From the NCBI GenBank assembly GCA_932294355.1, contig OW028740.1:3378001-3442000 (forward strand): a stretch of 64,000 nt of DNA, in the 5' to 3' direction. The notes below the pieces were generated by a model, which was not told the origin of the DNA, made no database searches, and was given only the letters and a program-made list of their open reading frames with translations. Positions within the stretch are counted from its first letter, which is position 1; each line of letters opens with the position of its first letter. Shown here in pieces: positions 1 to 11,488 of the stretch. The stretch is from Aporophyla lueneburgensis. Lineage: Eukaryota; Arthropoda; Insecta; Lepidoptera; Noctuidae. Made by a program: the position numbers and the translations under genes.

Positions 1-440
1 CGGAGCTCATTCCGCCGTGCCGCGATTTGTCGCGGCAGCGGAGTTTCGCCCCGGCGTTTCGCCTCCTCGCGCCACTCCCACATGTGTGCGAGGACCTTTG
101 CCTCCAGATCCCATGGCGGCACTCCGGCAAGGAGGCTCGCCGCCTCGCACGAGATCGTGCGGTATCCTCGGATTAGCCGGATGGCCATGACCCTCTGGGC
201 TGCACTCAACCGGCGCGCTGGGCGCAGCCTCAATGAGAGCGCCCACACCGGTGCCCCCTAGAGGGCCATGGACCGCACGACCCCCGTGTAGGAGGCGTTT
301 GGCCCCCCAGATTGGGCAGGAGCCGCTTTAATGCAGCCCCAGCCCGCTCCAGTCTGGGAGCCAAACGTCGGAAATGCTCAACGAAGTTCCACCGGCTGTC
401 GAGGACAAGTCCCAGGTACTTCATCGTCGACTCGACGCCG
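1..440 (-). pseudogene. R1-clade LINE, reverse transcriptase C-terminal fragment
   Basis: Read on the minus strand, the stretch from about 424 to 230 encodes KYLGLVLDSRWNFVEHFRRL, the block that follows the RT palm in R1-clade LINEs. A shifted frame (246 to 7) continues with sequence of the same family, so there is at least one frameshift. The window edge cuts the 3' end and no RT catalytic motif is present. The piece is GC-rich against AT-rich flanks. A related fragment in the opposite orientation, with the same WNFVEHF block, lies at 41540-42560. I read this as a dead, truncated copy. Confidence 0.72.
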
Positions 441-1709
441 ATGTGAACCCCTCAAATATTTACCCCTAAAGCTTAAGTTAAAAACGCCTAAAATTGCCAC
501 AATTACTAAAAAAAAATCCGCTAAAAAATTATAATGAAAATAACCAACGAATGTTCAGTAATCATAGACCGGCACACAGTACTAATATTTGTCTATATTT
601 ATTACGCGACATTTGTTAATCATTCACTCTGCATTCTTAGTATCAAGGAACCGTACTAGAAGCATTGAGTTAAATAACTAGAGATGCAAACCTCAATAAA
701 ATGTGTCAAAAAACTGTTACCACTATTTAAACGCAACGACGTAGCTTTGACACTACTAAACATTTCAAAGTAAACATATATCTGTCTCACTCACACAAGT
801 CGCAAGAATAATACTGGCGCTTAGATTAGAAAAAGATCGCAATATAAACATGCAATGGCGGGATGGGGTTGCCTACCCATGCGAAATTTTACCCAACTTT
901 TAAGCCATAAAAACGTTTAATGAAACGTTATTCGTAAAATTATTTTTAAAATATTCGAATTATGTATTTCTTATTGAATGTGCGTCAGTAGTTTATCTCT
1001 AATGAAAATAATTAAGACATTTATTTTTGGATATGTATATATGTATATGCATATATATTTTTTTTTTTAGTAGGTAGCCAGTTTCTCGTCTCAGCAGTCG
1101 GATTATTTCCACCCATTTGTCACGGCGTACTGCATCTTTAGGCACCCTGCAAAAATTTTATTATTTAAAAAATATATTTAAAATCCTTTATTCCATAAAT
1201 TAAAAACTCCCACAAATGTGGGAAACTAAAACTAAGTTTTTAGTGGTAACACTGAACATAATTTACAAAATTTTATATTTTATTGCGTTTTTACTTTGAT
1301 ATAAACACTGAAACAATAAACTTACGTGTGGAAAGTAATACCGGTTAATTTATTATGTTTTTGAGATCTTGAATCACACTCTTTCACAACGCATTTACCC
1401 ATTTTGGGGATATTTTCTGTCACGCGTCACTCGGTTGGCGTCACATAGAGCACTGAACTGACGTCAGCTACGCATAAGGCTGTGGCCTTATGTCCAGTGG
1501 CAACGCTTTGACGCGGTAATTGCTAATCTAGTGTAACATATATATCAATGACTAGAAGTCGCTAATACTTTTATTGTAATCAAAAACACAATGAGAAATT
1601 TAAGATGGCAAAAAATCCCTCAGAATACACCTAAAAATGGAACGCCCCTAAAAAAAATCTGAATCCTCTTATTTACCCCCTAAATTTGGGAAAACCCCTA
1701 AGTTGGTAA
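441..1709. other. No gene seen; AT-rich repeat-like DNA
   Basis: No supported ORF, RNA gene or exon. Both ends carry short stretches of the type 'tacccctaaa', suggesting an old degraded mobile element, but I could not define termini. There is a purine-poor T-run near 1060. Confidence 0.4.
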
Positions 1710-1820
1710 GCCTGATTTTGTGTCTATAGTCTAGTAAGACTATAGACACAAAATCAGGCCTTATTACCTATGGTTATACTTGACATTCAGTAGAATGTCA
1801 AGTATAACCATAGGTAATAA
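1710..1820. repeat. Two abutting perfect hairpins with identical AGTA loops
   Basis: Positions 1710-1732 pair perfectly with 1737-1759, and 1761-1788 pair perfectly with 1793-1820. Both loops are AGTA. The arms are the two halves of a sequence (…TTGACATTC / AGACTATAGAC…) that recurs at 23570-23601 and 26594-26618, where the halves flank an inserted element, and in variant form near 2270 and 23130-23160. Confidence 0.85.
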
Positions 1821-2265
1821 ATTAATTTTATAGATATATAACCTATTTCATTTTTAAAATCTATGATTATATTGAAAATATTTTTGTTTTTAAAATTATT
1901 TGTATGACGATTGGAATTTAGTATAGATTTATAAGAAATATTTTTTGTGGTTTTATAGGGAGTGTCAAGTATGGCATTAGTAAGTTTCCCATACAAAACT
2001 TAGTATCGTGTGCAAACTGTAGAGGTTATATGCCTCACGATTGTACAGGCTGGTCATAGATTGTACAGGCTGGTTATAATTATGACATTTTGAACTGTCA
2101 TAATTAATTAAAAATAATAGGGAAAATTCTATAAAAACAGAGTTTTCTGTGATAATTCATTCCATGTCCAGCAGTTAAGAAGTTCTTTACTCATTACACC
2201 TACGTCCTGGTCCTGGCCATCACCATCCCCCCAGCGAACCCTCTCCACAGTAGTACAGAGTCAAC

Positions 2266-2415
2266 AATTTGTCTATAGTGTTACCGAATGTCAAATATAA
2301 CCAGATTTTTTTTTAATATTTATTATTATATACATATATATTTTTTTCATTCAATAATGTATTTCTATTCAAATGAAGTACGGTCGAATTTCGACCAATG
2401 GACGATCACTAGTAT
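2266..2415 (+). repeat. Interspersed repeat, copy 1 (GGTCGAATTTCGACC family)
   Basis: This stretch, starting 'ttgtctatagtgttac' and ending near 'ggacgatcactagta', is closely matched in reverse orientation at 23022-23170. It contains a short palindrome around GTCGAATTTCGAC. No coding potential is recognised. Confidence 0.6.
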
Positions 2416-2711
2416 TGTTAATTACGTAATGCCAGCTAAGCGCCGCCATGATGTTTTTTTTATTTTTTATTATGTAACCCACAGTCAAAACAAACATTAT
2501 GCATGGACTTTGTCAAGAATGGCACAGATAAATAATATCCTGCGGTGCGTGCGTCATATTGCTGTTGCAACGATTATTATGTTGCCACTTTATTGTTGTG
2601 TGTTTTTTAATACTTAAGTTTTAAAATTGTATTTCGCTCTTTATTTGCCTTTTAATATTGTGTTATTTATTATTTAACATTTAGTATTGTTACTTCCTTT
2701 TATTATGATTT

Positions 2712-2935
2712 GCTGCACCGTCCGACGTCACACGTCAGCGCCGGCTGTCGTTGAAAACCAGCGCTGGGGCTCTGTCTCGCATAGAGTCGCAGTATTATGC
2801 TGAGCGATGGCCGTTTTGCGTGGATTTGACGCATATTTTCCCCAGTTATTTTTTTTATATTTTTGTTGTGTTCAGTTTGTTTTTGCGTCTTATTTACCGC
2901 AAATAAACGTATTTTCTTTCTTTCTTTCTTTTCTT
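2712..2935 (+). mobile_element. Lepidopteran retroelement 3' end with (TTTC)n tail
   Basis: The stretch 'gttgaaaaccagcgctgggg…' through 'gcaaataaacg' followed by (TTTC)n is the kind of 3' end seen in many lepidopteran retroposons. It has an AATAAA-like signal just before the microsatellite tail. I recognise the sequence type from memory and cannot say whether the parent is a SINE or a LINE. Confidence 0.55.
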
Positions 2936-3299
2936 CTATCGTTGCACCAATCACGTTACGACACGTCATAACTTGTTGTTGCGCTCGCGCAGTCTTATCC
3001 CTTGATTCCCGGAAATAAGTCTCAAAACAAATTACGTCATACCTACCTATGGTGGTGGAAAATGTCGAACATTGTTTTTTTTTTAAAGAACTAAGTAGGT
3101 ATTCAGGTTTTCAGGCCGTTTAGTATACATTATTTTCAATTTCAATTTAATTGGAATAAATTGCTTATCTAAAATAACATGACTCTTCATACTTTGATAT
3201 GGCTATATCTCCGAAAGTACTCGTTAAATTAAAAAAAAGTCAAAGAATAAAAACGTTTTAAATTTATGCCTAGATACCAAAAAAATTTGATCTCTTAAG

Positions 3300-3548
3300 A
3301 CCCAACCTTGTAATCCCAGCCCACTGTGCGCCGCCACCCCGCGATTGCGCTGTGACCGCGTAGTCACGGTCGCGCCGCCACACTAGGTACCGATCGTCAA
3401 AAAGTTCACTGTTTAGAATCCCATCAACGAGCCAGGTCTCGGTTAAAGTGATTATATCGTAATTACACTTCGCTAGATTCCTATAAAAGTTCAATGACTT
3501 CGTCCGCAGTCCTCGGACATTCTGGTGATAAATATTTAGTTCACACAC
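3300..3548 (-). pseudogene. LINE ORF2 fragment: N-terminus of APE-type endonuclease
   Basis: The minus strand encodes LNIYHQNVRGLRTKS, then DIITLTETWL, then ELFDDRYLVWRRDRD and RGGG. These are the first three conserved blocks of the apurinic-type endonuclease that opens ORF2 of Jockey/CR1-type LINEs; TETW carries the catalytic glutamate. After RGGG, about 75 residues in, the homology stops and the frame soon ends, so the catalytic D and H blocks and all of RT are missing. It lies 790 bp downstream of the ORF1 at 4339-5262 on the same strand, much farther than the usual ORF1-ORF2 gap. The two probably belong to one element with an inserted spacer. Confidence 0.72.
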
Positions 3549-3962
3549 TATGGAATGTGATATCTACAAATAAATAGTTAATTTAAAAGAGTGTGTAAAC
3601 AAAGTGTCGCAATCTCGAACAGGAATATAGGCTTACCTTTATCAGCATAGAAAAAAAAATATCTAACTTGCATGCAGACTCGTCCATTAATACTAAAATA
3701 TGATGTTTTTTGTGATGTATTTTTATGGTGTACAATAAAGTATATATAAATAATAAATAAATAAGACACTGGCGTAATTATTAGCTATTACGGGTAGGTT
3801 AGAAACAAGCTTTAATCGCATATTTACTACAGTAAAATCAAAATAGTTTATATTTTTCTCCAAACTCAATACACAACGCTTGTAAAAAGGCACTTCAAAT
3901 GAACAGGAAAATAGGTTTACATACATCAGACCATATTTTTTAGCAAGGCAATGTATGTACAT

Positions 3963-4159
3963 TTGACCGTACTCGCTGTGTTTACTTTCGGATTTCTTTT
4001 GTATTAGAATGTGTAATTTTTTGTTCTTATAGATATGTATCTATAAGAACAAAAAATTACACATTCTAATTACGTCCATAGATATGTATCTATAAGAACA
4101 AAAAATTACACATTCTAATACAAAAGAAATCCGAAAGTAAACACAGCGAGTACGGTCAA
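3963..4159. repeat. Fold-back repeat with 72-bp arms and an internal duplication
   Basis: Positions 3963-4034 are the near-perfect reverse complement of 4088-4159. The loop region repeats 'tatctataagaac…cattctaat' a second time (about 4037-4069 and 4088-4120). The structure sits between the ORF1 and the ORF2 fragment of one LINE. Confidence 0.85.
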
Positions 4160-4338
4160 GTGAACTTTGGACTGAGATAAGCGAGTAGGCACATTCAATG
4201 TTTCTCAAACTGCTAATTTCTGTTTTTTCCATTATTCGTTTTAGTTTTAGCGTATTATTTTTAAGGCATAGCCAAGATGAAATAAATTTTAAGCTCAGTA
4301 TGCAAGCAACGTTGAAATATGGCGTGAAATAAAAACGA

Positions 4339-5262
4339 CTAATGTATTTTTTGCAAGTCCCGTTCCGTAGCAACGATGAAAGTCTTGGAAGTAGCACCCC
4401 GTTTCACAAAGATCTTCATGTGTTTCACCCACACAAATTGAAAATTGTGTTCCTTGGCAAGGGATTTAGTCTGTGAGAGTAACATCTTGTTCTTTATAGT
4501 GAGATGATCATTAACAAAGATTCTTCCCGAACCAGTGATACCAATATGCTCAGGAAGCAGTGGATCCTTGCGAGAATGAGCACTCGCGATGAAATCCTCT
4601 TTCACATATCTGTTCATAAAAGAGACAATAATGTTCTTATTGGTAGATGCGTTAGTCGGTACTCTGTGTAAAAAATTAATTTGGTTCTTCATAATAGGGT
4701 AGGAGATATTATCACCGATTTTAATAACTATATCAAATAGGTTCTCTCTATCCTTCATCGGTACTCCTTTAACCTCCACATTATTACTGCGGAGCCACTG
4801 ATCAATATCCTGATGGCCGTCCTCGAGTTTGACAATCGCTGCCTTATTGTTTGTTACGTCCATCTGCACTGATTCAACTTTGGCTAGCCTCTCGTCCAAC
4901 GCCATGACGTTGCCAGGAAGTTCCTTTAGATTAATTAGCTCCTGGCGTAAGATTTGCACTTCAGATGCCAAACTGGAGAGGGGAATAAGTTCTTGACGAA
5001 TGCTGGACAACTCGCACATTACGGTTTCCAGTGTAATCGGTACAGAAACAACTGGTGAGGCTGTGCTTGATAGTGATTGCGGTTGGGCGCTAGCATGGCC
5101 CGCATTCTTGCAATTAGCACATCTCCATGTAGCTTGGCGCTCCCCAAGTTTACGGTAGCCCTTCTCCGTGATTCCAGAACAAGGGAAGTTGAAATGATTA
5201 CAACATGCCTTGCACTGAATTGCTTCGGCAACATCGTCACCATACCTTCCACAAATAACCAT
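4339..5262 (-). CDS. LINE ORF1 protein: PHD-like finger, coiled coil, FP-type C-terminus
   Basis: This is an intact 307-residue frame starting at the ATG at 5262. Residues about 4-55 contain spaced Cys residues and one His (CKACCNHF…WRCANC), a PHD-like zinc finger. Residues about 75-150 are heptad-rich (LSSIRQEL, VQILRQELINLKEL), predicting a coiled coil for trimerisation. Residues about 155-225 resemble the RRM-like core of L1-type ORF1 (NNVEVKGVP). The end (FVNDHLTIKNKMLL…FQFVWVKHMKIFVKR) matches the C-terminal domain shared by lepidopteran LINE ORF1 proteins and the baculovirus FP protein. The expected role is RNA chaperone binding in the retrotransposition particle. The frame is undamaged but its ORF2 is reduced to the fragment at 3300-3548, so the element is dead in cis. 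Confidence 0.85.
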   Translation of the reverse strand: MVICGRYGDDVAEAIQCKACCNHFNFPCSGITEKGYRKLGERQATWRCANCKNAGHASAQPQSLSSTASPVVSVPITLETVMCELSSIRQELIPLSSLASEVQILRQELINLKELPGNVMALDERLAKVESVQMDVTNNKAAIVKLEDGHQDIDQWLRSNNVEVKGVPMKDRENLFDIVIKIGDNISYPIMKNQINFLHRVPTNASTNKNIIVSFMNRYVKEDFIASAHSRKDPLLPEHIGITGSGRIFVNDHLTIKNKMLLSQTKSLAKEHNFQFVWVKHMKIFVKRGATSKTFIVATERDLQKIH

Positions 5263-5749
5263 AGTTCAAAGTTAGATAACACTTAACAACAATTATAATT
5301 AATAAGACGAACGACAGCTGATGGCAAGCGGCAGACGTACGACGCGGTCTCGCTTGAACGTCTGATCGGAGCAGCGTACACTCGAGCACTGATATGTTTT
5401 ATTGTACAGTAAAAATATTAACAATATCGTCCGTCGTCGTGTCGTCGTCGTTCGTCGTATCGTCGTAGGTCTTTATTTACTCAGTGAACACTTAACATGG
5501 TAGCATCAGAACAGCCAATTATTATTATCGCTCAAAGATATACACGGCTTATACACCGTTACTAGCTGACCGTACAGACGTTGTCCTGTTTCGTAGAACT
5601 CGATAGCAGCGCCACCTATCGGGTCCAATATCTAAACCATCCAGAGTGCCACCCAAACGCATACAAAATAAATTCATTCATATCGGTCCAGCCGCTTAGG
5701 AGGTGTTCAGTTACAACGAAAAGTGGCATTGATTTTTATATATAGATTA

Positions 5750-5947
5750 CTAGCTTTTGCCAGCGGCTTCGCCCTCGTGGAGGTCGGAAATTATCCCGCG
5801 GGAACATACTACCGGGATAAAAAGTAGCCTATGTCCTTTCTCAGGTTCTAAACTACCTGTGTACCAAATTTCATTTAAATCGTTTCAGTAGTTTTAGCAG
5901 GAAAGCGAGACAGATAGACAGAGTTACTTTTGCATTTATTAGTGTGG
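5750..5947 (-). mobile_element. Short non-autonomous Helitron-like element
   Basis: The plus strand begins with CTAGCTTTTGCC, the reverse complement of a 3' CTAG terminus, and continues with the conserved 'ttatcccgcgggaac' block. It ends near 'ttttgcatttatta'. This is the common lepidopteran CTAG-ending Helitron type; other copies are at 21729, 26722, 35521 and 40994. Confidence 0.75.
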
Positions 5948-6208
5948 ATAGTGTGGATGAACAAGGCTTATTACATTACTCTTCTTCTTATCATTTCTGT
6001 CCTTATTCCATGTCGTGGTCGACGCAACACAGTTTCTTCCTCCATCCTCATCATTAAACTAAAATACCTATAATAAAGAAAGCAATGTTTTTTCTCAAGT
6101 CGTAAAACTCGTGCAAAGTAGGCGGGTGGTCGCTAGTTATTACATAATAACAAAATCTACCACCCGGAGCTGAAGGTAAGAAGTTCATCCTAAATAAACC
6201 TGGCTTAA

Positions 6209-7079
6209 GGCGGTATTCTGGTCTAGAAATTTCAAAAACTCGATATTTTGTTTTTTGCATATTTTCAAAGTTTAGACCCTTAAAAATATGTCCTTAAATG
6301 GATTTTTCAAAATTCGTATTATTTTCGGAGATACAGTGGATTTTGTGACGCAGCATCTAAGCCGGCCGATCGGAGCGAATCAAACAATAAACACTTCAAA
6401 AGAAGGCAGAACAGCTTGATTAGTAGAAATAACTTCGCAAAACATCGAGTATGAAGTAGAAGAAGGTCCAATGTATGGATCTGGGATCGCCGATTAATCA
6501 TAAGTGTGTATTAAATATGATGAAACGAGTTATTCTACTGGAATTGTTTCTTAAACTTTAAACGCGTTTTTCTCGAAACTACTTTTTTTGAAGTGGTTGA
6601 CATGATATCTCAAGTTCTACCCAACCGATTCCTTTGAAATTTGGTGAGAATCTTCTTTGTATATCTCTCTATCGCGTCTGCCTTGGAGTTAAAAAAAATC
6701 AATTTGGAGTATTTAAAAAAAAACTCGAAAAGGTCAAAAAAGGGGTAAAAATAAAAATTGATTTTTCATGTCGACGCGTTCTGTGAATTTTTTTGTTGTT
6801 TTTGGCTAAGGTCAATGCGATAGCGACATCTGTACAGATTGAGAATTTTTCATTCTATTTTTTGTTTCAGATCACTTCAAGGGCTGGAATCATGGGTGCA
6901 CCGTTTTTTTTTAATCCCCACTTCACCGGCCCGTAATTTGTCAAATTTCTCATTTTTTTATTTTGTTTTTATATTCTTGAAATATCAATAAATATCGTAT
7001 AAAAAACGGATACTAAAACTTTTTTTTATGTTAGTTTGAAAAATGCCTACAATTTAGGCTTCTAGACCAGAATACCCCC
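6209..7079. mobile_element. TTAA-flanked MITE, 871 bp
   Basis: Inverted ends begin GGCGGTATTCTGGTCTAGAA on the left and, reverse complemented, GGGGGTATTCTGGTCTAGAA on the right. TTAA flanks both ends (6205-6208 and 7080-7083). TTAA duplication is the mark of piggyBac-type transposition. There is no transposase frame, and the interior is AT-rich with poly-T runs. Confidence 0.82.
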
Positions 7080-7083
7080 TTAA

Positions 7084-8954
7084 GCAAGTTAATTTTGACT
7101 TTGACTTAATTCTACTGTCCTACGAGTTTAAGGAGTTAATATGATGTTCATTTGCATACATTTAAATTTGACCGCCGTTGGTAGCAGGTATCTTATTGAT
7201 ACAACAAAAGGTTTCAATGTTTTACTAAGGTAACATTCAATTGGATTTTTCTGCTAATTTTATTCGTTAAATCTGGCAGATTAGGTTGGATTTCGGGGAA
7301 TCGACTTATTAAATTGTACGTAAAAAGTAAATAATTAAAAATTGAACATGGAGTTTTCGGGAAAATTCCTCAGGCTAATAAAACAAAAAATAAAACAATA
7401 TCCCCATAGCTGATTAACATTTTGATATCAGAATTATAATTAAGTCAAAAATTATTTTTGGAAAAGTAATGTATAGGTACGGACCCGCTCCTACTAACAA
7501 AATTTCGTATATTTCCGCGGAGTTTTCGAACCGGCAATTCAATTTAATTGCTCTTAAGGCTTTAACAAAAGGCGATCCACAAAAAGCCGGGGCTAACTGA
7601 TTCAATAATATCTATCTTTTCTATTAATTCTAAAAGTAACCGCAGTGTCCCCGGAAGAGAAATATAAAAAGGTTTCATTGGTAAAAGCTTTCATTTCCCC
7701 CAAAACGACCACGGATGAACAAAGGCCTCCCAATAAAAATGACGTTAGATCGATCTTTATTGTAAGTTACCGTACTGCAAAGTGAATGGAAGAATATCTC
7801 GGAATAACATATGAAAAAACGGTAGGGATAGATATTTCTTCCGGACAATAACAATAGTGCTAGGAAGTTATAATATCATCAACATCCACAAAGTGGGTTA
7901 AGCATTTATTATTGAAGCTAACTCAAGCACTATCAAAGTAAACTTAGAAGAATTCATATGGGACCACCTCACAAGCTTCCCAAACCAAATCAAAAAAATG
8001 AATTTCCAAATCGGTCCACAATTTATTAAAAATCGATAAACTTACAAAAAAGAATACATACGGATATACCTACATCGAACCAATTTTTTTTGAAGTCGAT
8101 TAAAAATAACTCAAGATGCAGTAACTTCAACAAAATTACATGATAACTGACCACAGTTATTGTGTCATGTCAATTATTTTAACTTTAAAAAAATAACGAT
8201 TTTTAACCGTAATTTGTCTAAAGCTAAAATAAACAGTGAATAGAAGGTAACATTCTTAAATTAGGTAATTTATTCACTGACCGACAATCCACAGCCTAAA
8301 CCAGCGGCTTTAGAAGTACGCCACTTTGCCAAGTCTTCCTTATATAACGAAGGTGGGCACTAAGGAAGGATATTTGAAAAGCCATATTTGGCCTTTAGGT
8401 GTTAAATAGCCGAGCACGGCTTAAGCTATTCATTATAGGTGTCAGCAAAAACAATAGTTTAGCGAAAGCCGTTTCTCAACATATCCAAGTAAACAAAACA
8501 AGAATCGAAAAGCACAGAATTATTCTGATAGGAATTTACCCGCAGTCTTTGGAACTTCGCAACTGTAAAAAAAGCTCAATTCATTGTTTTACGACTCGAC
8601 TGTTTTATAACTGAAGCCTGGCCAAGTTTTAAATATAAACATTGGAGCCAGGAATTTGGGTTGTGCTCTATTGCAAAATTGCAGCCACAATGCAAAATGT
8701 AAACTCAGCATGCATTCTGTTGTATTCATAGTCTTCGCTTTTATTTTTAAAGGCGCAGGATGAAACTTTGTTATTAGTCCTACAAATAACGTTTTTTTTG
8801 TGCCTTATATTAATAGGATTGCATTTTAATGGGCACGCTACGCGTTCCGTGTGTTGCCTGATATATAGAATAACACCATCCCATTTCATCCAGTGGGTGT
8901 TGTGGAGCGACTAAGGGATATACAAGAAAATGTGTGGCAGCGATATTACGATAG
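7084..8954. other. No gene seen
   Basis: No supported exon or ORF. A short 'ttttttgaagtcgattaaaa' near 8090 resembles the end of the repeat family found at 12056 and 16838. Confidence 0.4.
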
Positions 8955-9045
8955 CCAACCCGCCAACCAAGCGTACTGATTATGACAAAAACCCCTTCTT
9001 TGGGGGAGGACTAAATTCAGCAATAGACATCTTTCGGGTGAAATA
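8955..9045 (+). mobile_element. Decayed RTE-type LINE 3' end
   Basis: The order 'accaagcgtactgattatg' then 'gggggaggactaaattcagc' and 'gacatctttcgg' follows the typical lepidopteran RTE 3' end, in which a 'ggaggcctatgtccagcagt' block precedes the GATG tail. This copy is diverged and has lost its tail. Confidence 0.45.
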
Positions 9046-9539
9046 ATCTTAATGGTGGTGCACGCTATCAGTAACTAGTCAGTACATTCAAAAACGACAT
9101 TTCTCAATATAACCTCCTTACACTCCAAGAAATCATGGAAGTTTTTGGCAACAGGATACCGTTAATTACATAGTGGCTACCTAGTTATACAAAATCGTCC
9201 TATCCGCTCCTTACATAAATGCTTCATTGTGTTATCATGTGAGCTCATTAACATAAACACGATACAAGTTCCATTAGCAATTTAGCATAAGATGCTTTCA
9301 AAATTAACTGAAAGGTCCCCACTATGAATGCGGCTCAGATTTGCCCAGTAAGCAAGCACTCATTACGACCAAGCTGAAATGTAAACGAAACTGAGCGACC
9401 TCATTCCAAGCACAGCGTATGTTTTCAAGTAAACACACACATATGTATTGCTTTCTTATTGTGTGGGGCAGGGGAAACACACGGGCCAGTAACACCGATC
9501 AATTTCTAGATTAGCGGATTCGGTGATTGCCTGATTGTG

Positions 9540-9612
9540 GATGGCACCGCTAAGAGAATTTGGGGGAGGCCTTTACCTAGCAGTGGAACTGTATCGGCTA
9601 AATAACAAATAA
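9540..9612 (+). mobile_element. Decayed RTE-type LINE 3' end
   Basis: The block 'gggggaggcctttacctagc' followed by 'agtggaactgtatcggct' and an A-rich tail matches the same 3'-end type as the copy at 12708-12803. Confidence 0.5.
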
Positions 9613-9786
9613 AAAAAAATAGTCATCTAACATTTTTTTTTAATTTTTCTAGAAGTGTTGTAGCTGATTTAACACTACCTATATGCGTGCATTGTTGTGT
9701 TTTTAATACTCTTTAAAATAAAATTTCAAACTACAGTATCGCAGTCTCTCTACTGTTAAATGATTAATATTGTAAGTTTGTAAAAA

Positions 9787-9866
9787 TACTTCGACATGTC
9801 AACCATATTATAAAAAGTACATACCTACCTCATGTGCTTTTTAAAATATGATTGACATGTCGAAGT
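9787..9866. repeat. 80-nt imperfect hairpin, pre-miRNA-like size
   Basis: The arm beginning ACTTCGACATGTCAACCAT pairs with the arm ending ATGATTGACATGTCGAAGT over about 34 positions with a few mismatches. The loop is about 7 nt. It may be a MITE remnant or a hairpin RNA; the sequence alone does not decide. Confidence 0.6.
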
Positions 9867-9990
9867 ATAAAAATAAAAAGTACATGAGGTCGGCGTTTCC
9901 TTTCTGACTACTCTAAGAAGAAGAGCCAAAAAAACTCAGAGATCACACTCTCTTTTAACCCATTGAATGCCGTAATTACAGACACAATTA

Positions 9991-10677
9991 AAAAAACCGG
10001 CCAAGTGCGAGTCGGACTCGCGCACCGAGGGTTCCGTACAAACCTGTAGGTGTCTTCGGTTTATGTATAAGTTTTATGCTTATGAAATTAAATGTCTTTT
10101 TTTTAATTTTTATATTTGAGTTGATTGAATGAAAGTTAAATTGCGGTTTACGATTTATGACGTATTAAAAAAAAACTACTTACTGGATCTCGTTCAAACT
10201 AATTTTCGGTGGAAGTTTACATGGTTATGTACATCATATATTTTTTTGAGTTTTATCATTCTCTTATTTTAGAAGTTACGGGGGGGGGGGACACATTTTA
10301 CCACTTTGGAAGCGTCTCTCGCGCAAACTATTCAGTTTAGAAAAAAATGATAACAGAAACCTCAATACCATTTTTGAAGGCCTATTCATAGATACCCCAC
10401 ACGTATGGGTATGATGAAAAAATAAAATTTGAGTTTCAGTTCAAAGTATGGGGAACCCCAAAATCTTCTATTTTTTTTCTATTTTAGTGTAAAAATCTTG
10501 ATGCGGCTCACAGAATACATCTACTTACCAAGTTTCAACAGCGTAGCTCTTATAGTTTCGGAGAAAAGTGGCTGTGACATACGGACGGACAGACAGACAG
10601 ACAGACAGACGGACAGACAGACATGACGAATCTATAAGGGTTCCATTTTTTGCCATTTGGCAACGGAACCCTAAAAA
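9991..10677 (+). mobile_element. Interspersed element B, copy 1 (AACCGGCCAAGTGCGAGTCG start)
   Basis: The element starts AACCGGCCAAGTGCGAGTCG and ends with a hairpin made from 'agggttccat' and 'acggaaccct' around 'tgccatttggca'. A (GACA)n tract lies near 10577-10622. Two other copies are at 23756-25237 (interrupted) and 29873-30512 (reverse). No protein is encoded. I recognise it as a widespread lepidopteran repeat but cannot name its class. Confidence 0.8.
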
Positions 10678-11488
10678 TCATTGTGTCTATACCAAATGTG
10701 CTATCTCAGAGACTTAGAGCTTAAAGTCCGAACATAATCTTGGTCAGATCATGTTACGACCACGTATTTGGTGTCTGAAATGGTCTTTTGGGGAACGACC
10801 TACACGTATTGAGTAGACTTGTCTAGTCAGTGCACGAATTTATAAGTAATCACGTAAGTCAACTCAGAACTTACGGGGCTCAACGATTCCACGAAAAGTA
10901 CCAAAGGGGGCAGTATAAATTACAATATACAGACGACTAGATACATCATCGTTCAAAATAAGCCAAAAGATTTCGTATATTTCCACGATAAGTTTCATGA
11001 CTTGCACATAATATATATTTTGGCAAAGAACTTCAGCGTTAGTAGCCGATAACAAGAGAAGAGATTGTGTAGGTGACTGGAACAAAGCTAAAGTTTAGTG
11101 GGCAGTGCCAAGTGGGGAGTTATTGCCAAAATAGTTGATCTATAAAAATGGTTACAAATATTTTATAAGTAGGTGCTGTTAAGGTTCTCTGTTAAAGACA
11201 AGCTTACGTTTTATAGCCTAGCTATAAAGTAACTTTAATCTCATTTTGACTGTTAATATAATTTAGAATAAGCCTTCGAATAGGTATATTAGCATAGGTT
11301 TTTCAGTGTTAAAAAGACACAAACCAGAATGGCAGTTGTATTCTGTTAACACGAAATTATTTTAAAGGTAGTGCCTACGTTGAAAAGGTATTTCATTGTT
11401 CGACCCGAGGTTAATTAATTTAAAAAACACGTCTATCAAGCCAAAACCTTAAAAAAAATGTACAATAATGAGCATAAATATATTACTA
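10678..11488. other. No gene seen
   Basis: No frame, splice pattern or repeat end that I could support. Confidence 0.4.

Noticed and set aside
10577..10622. (GACA)n microsatellite as a separate locus
   Set aside because: The tract is a fixed part of element B and of the Helitron-like elements.
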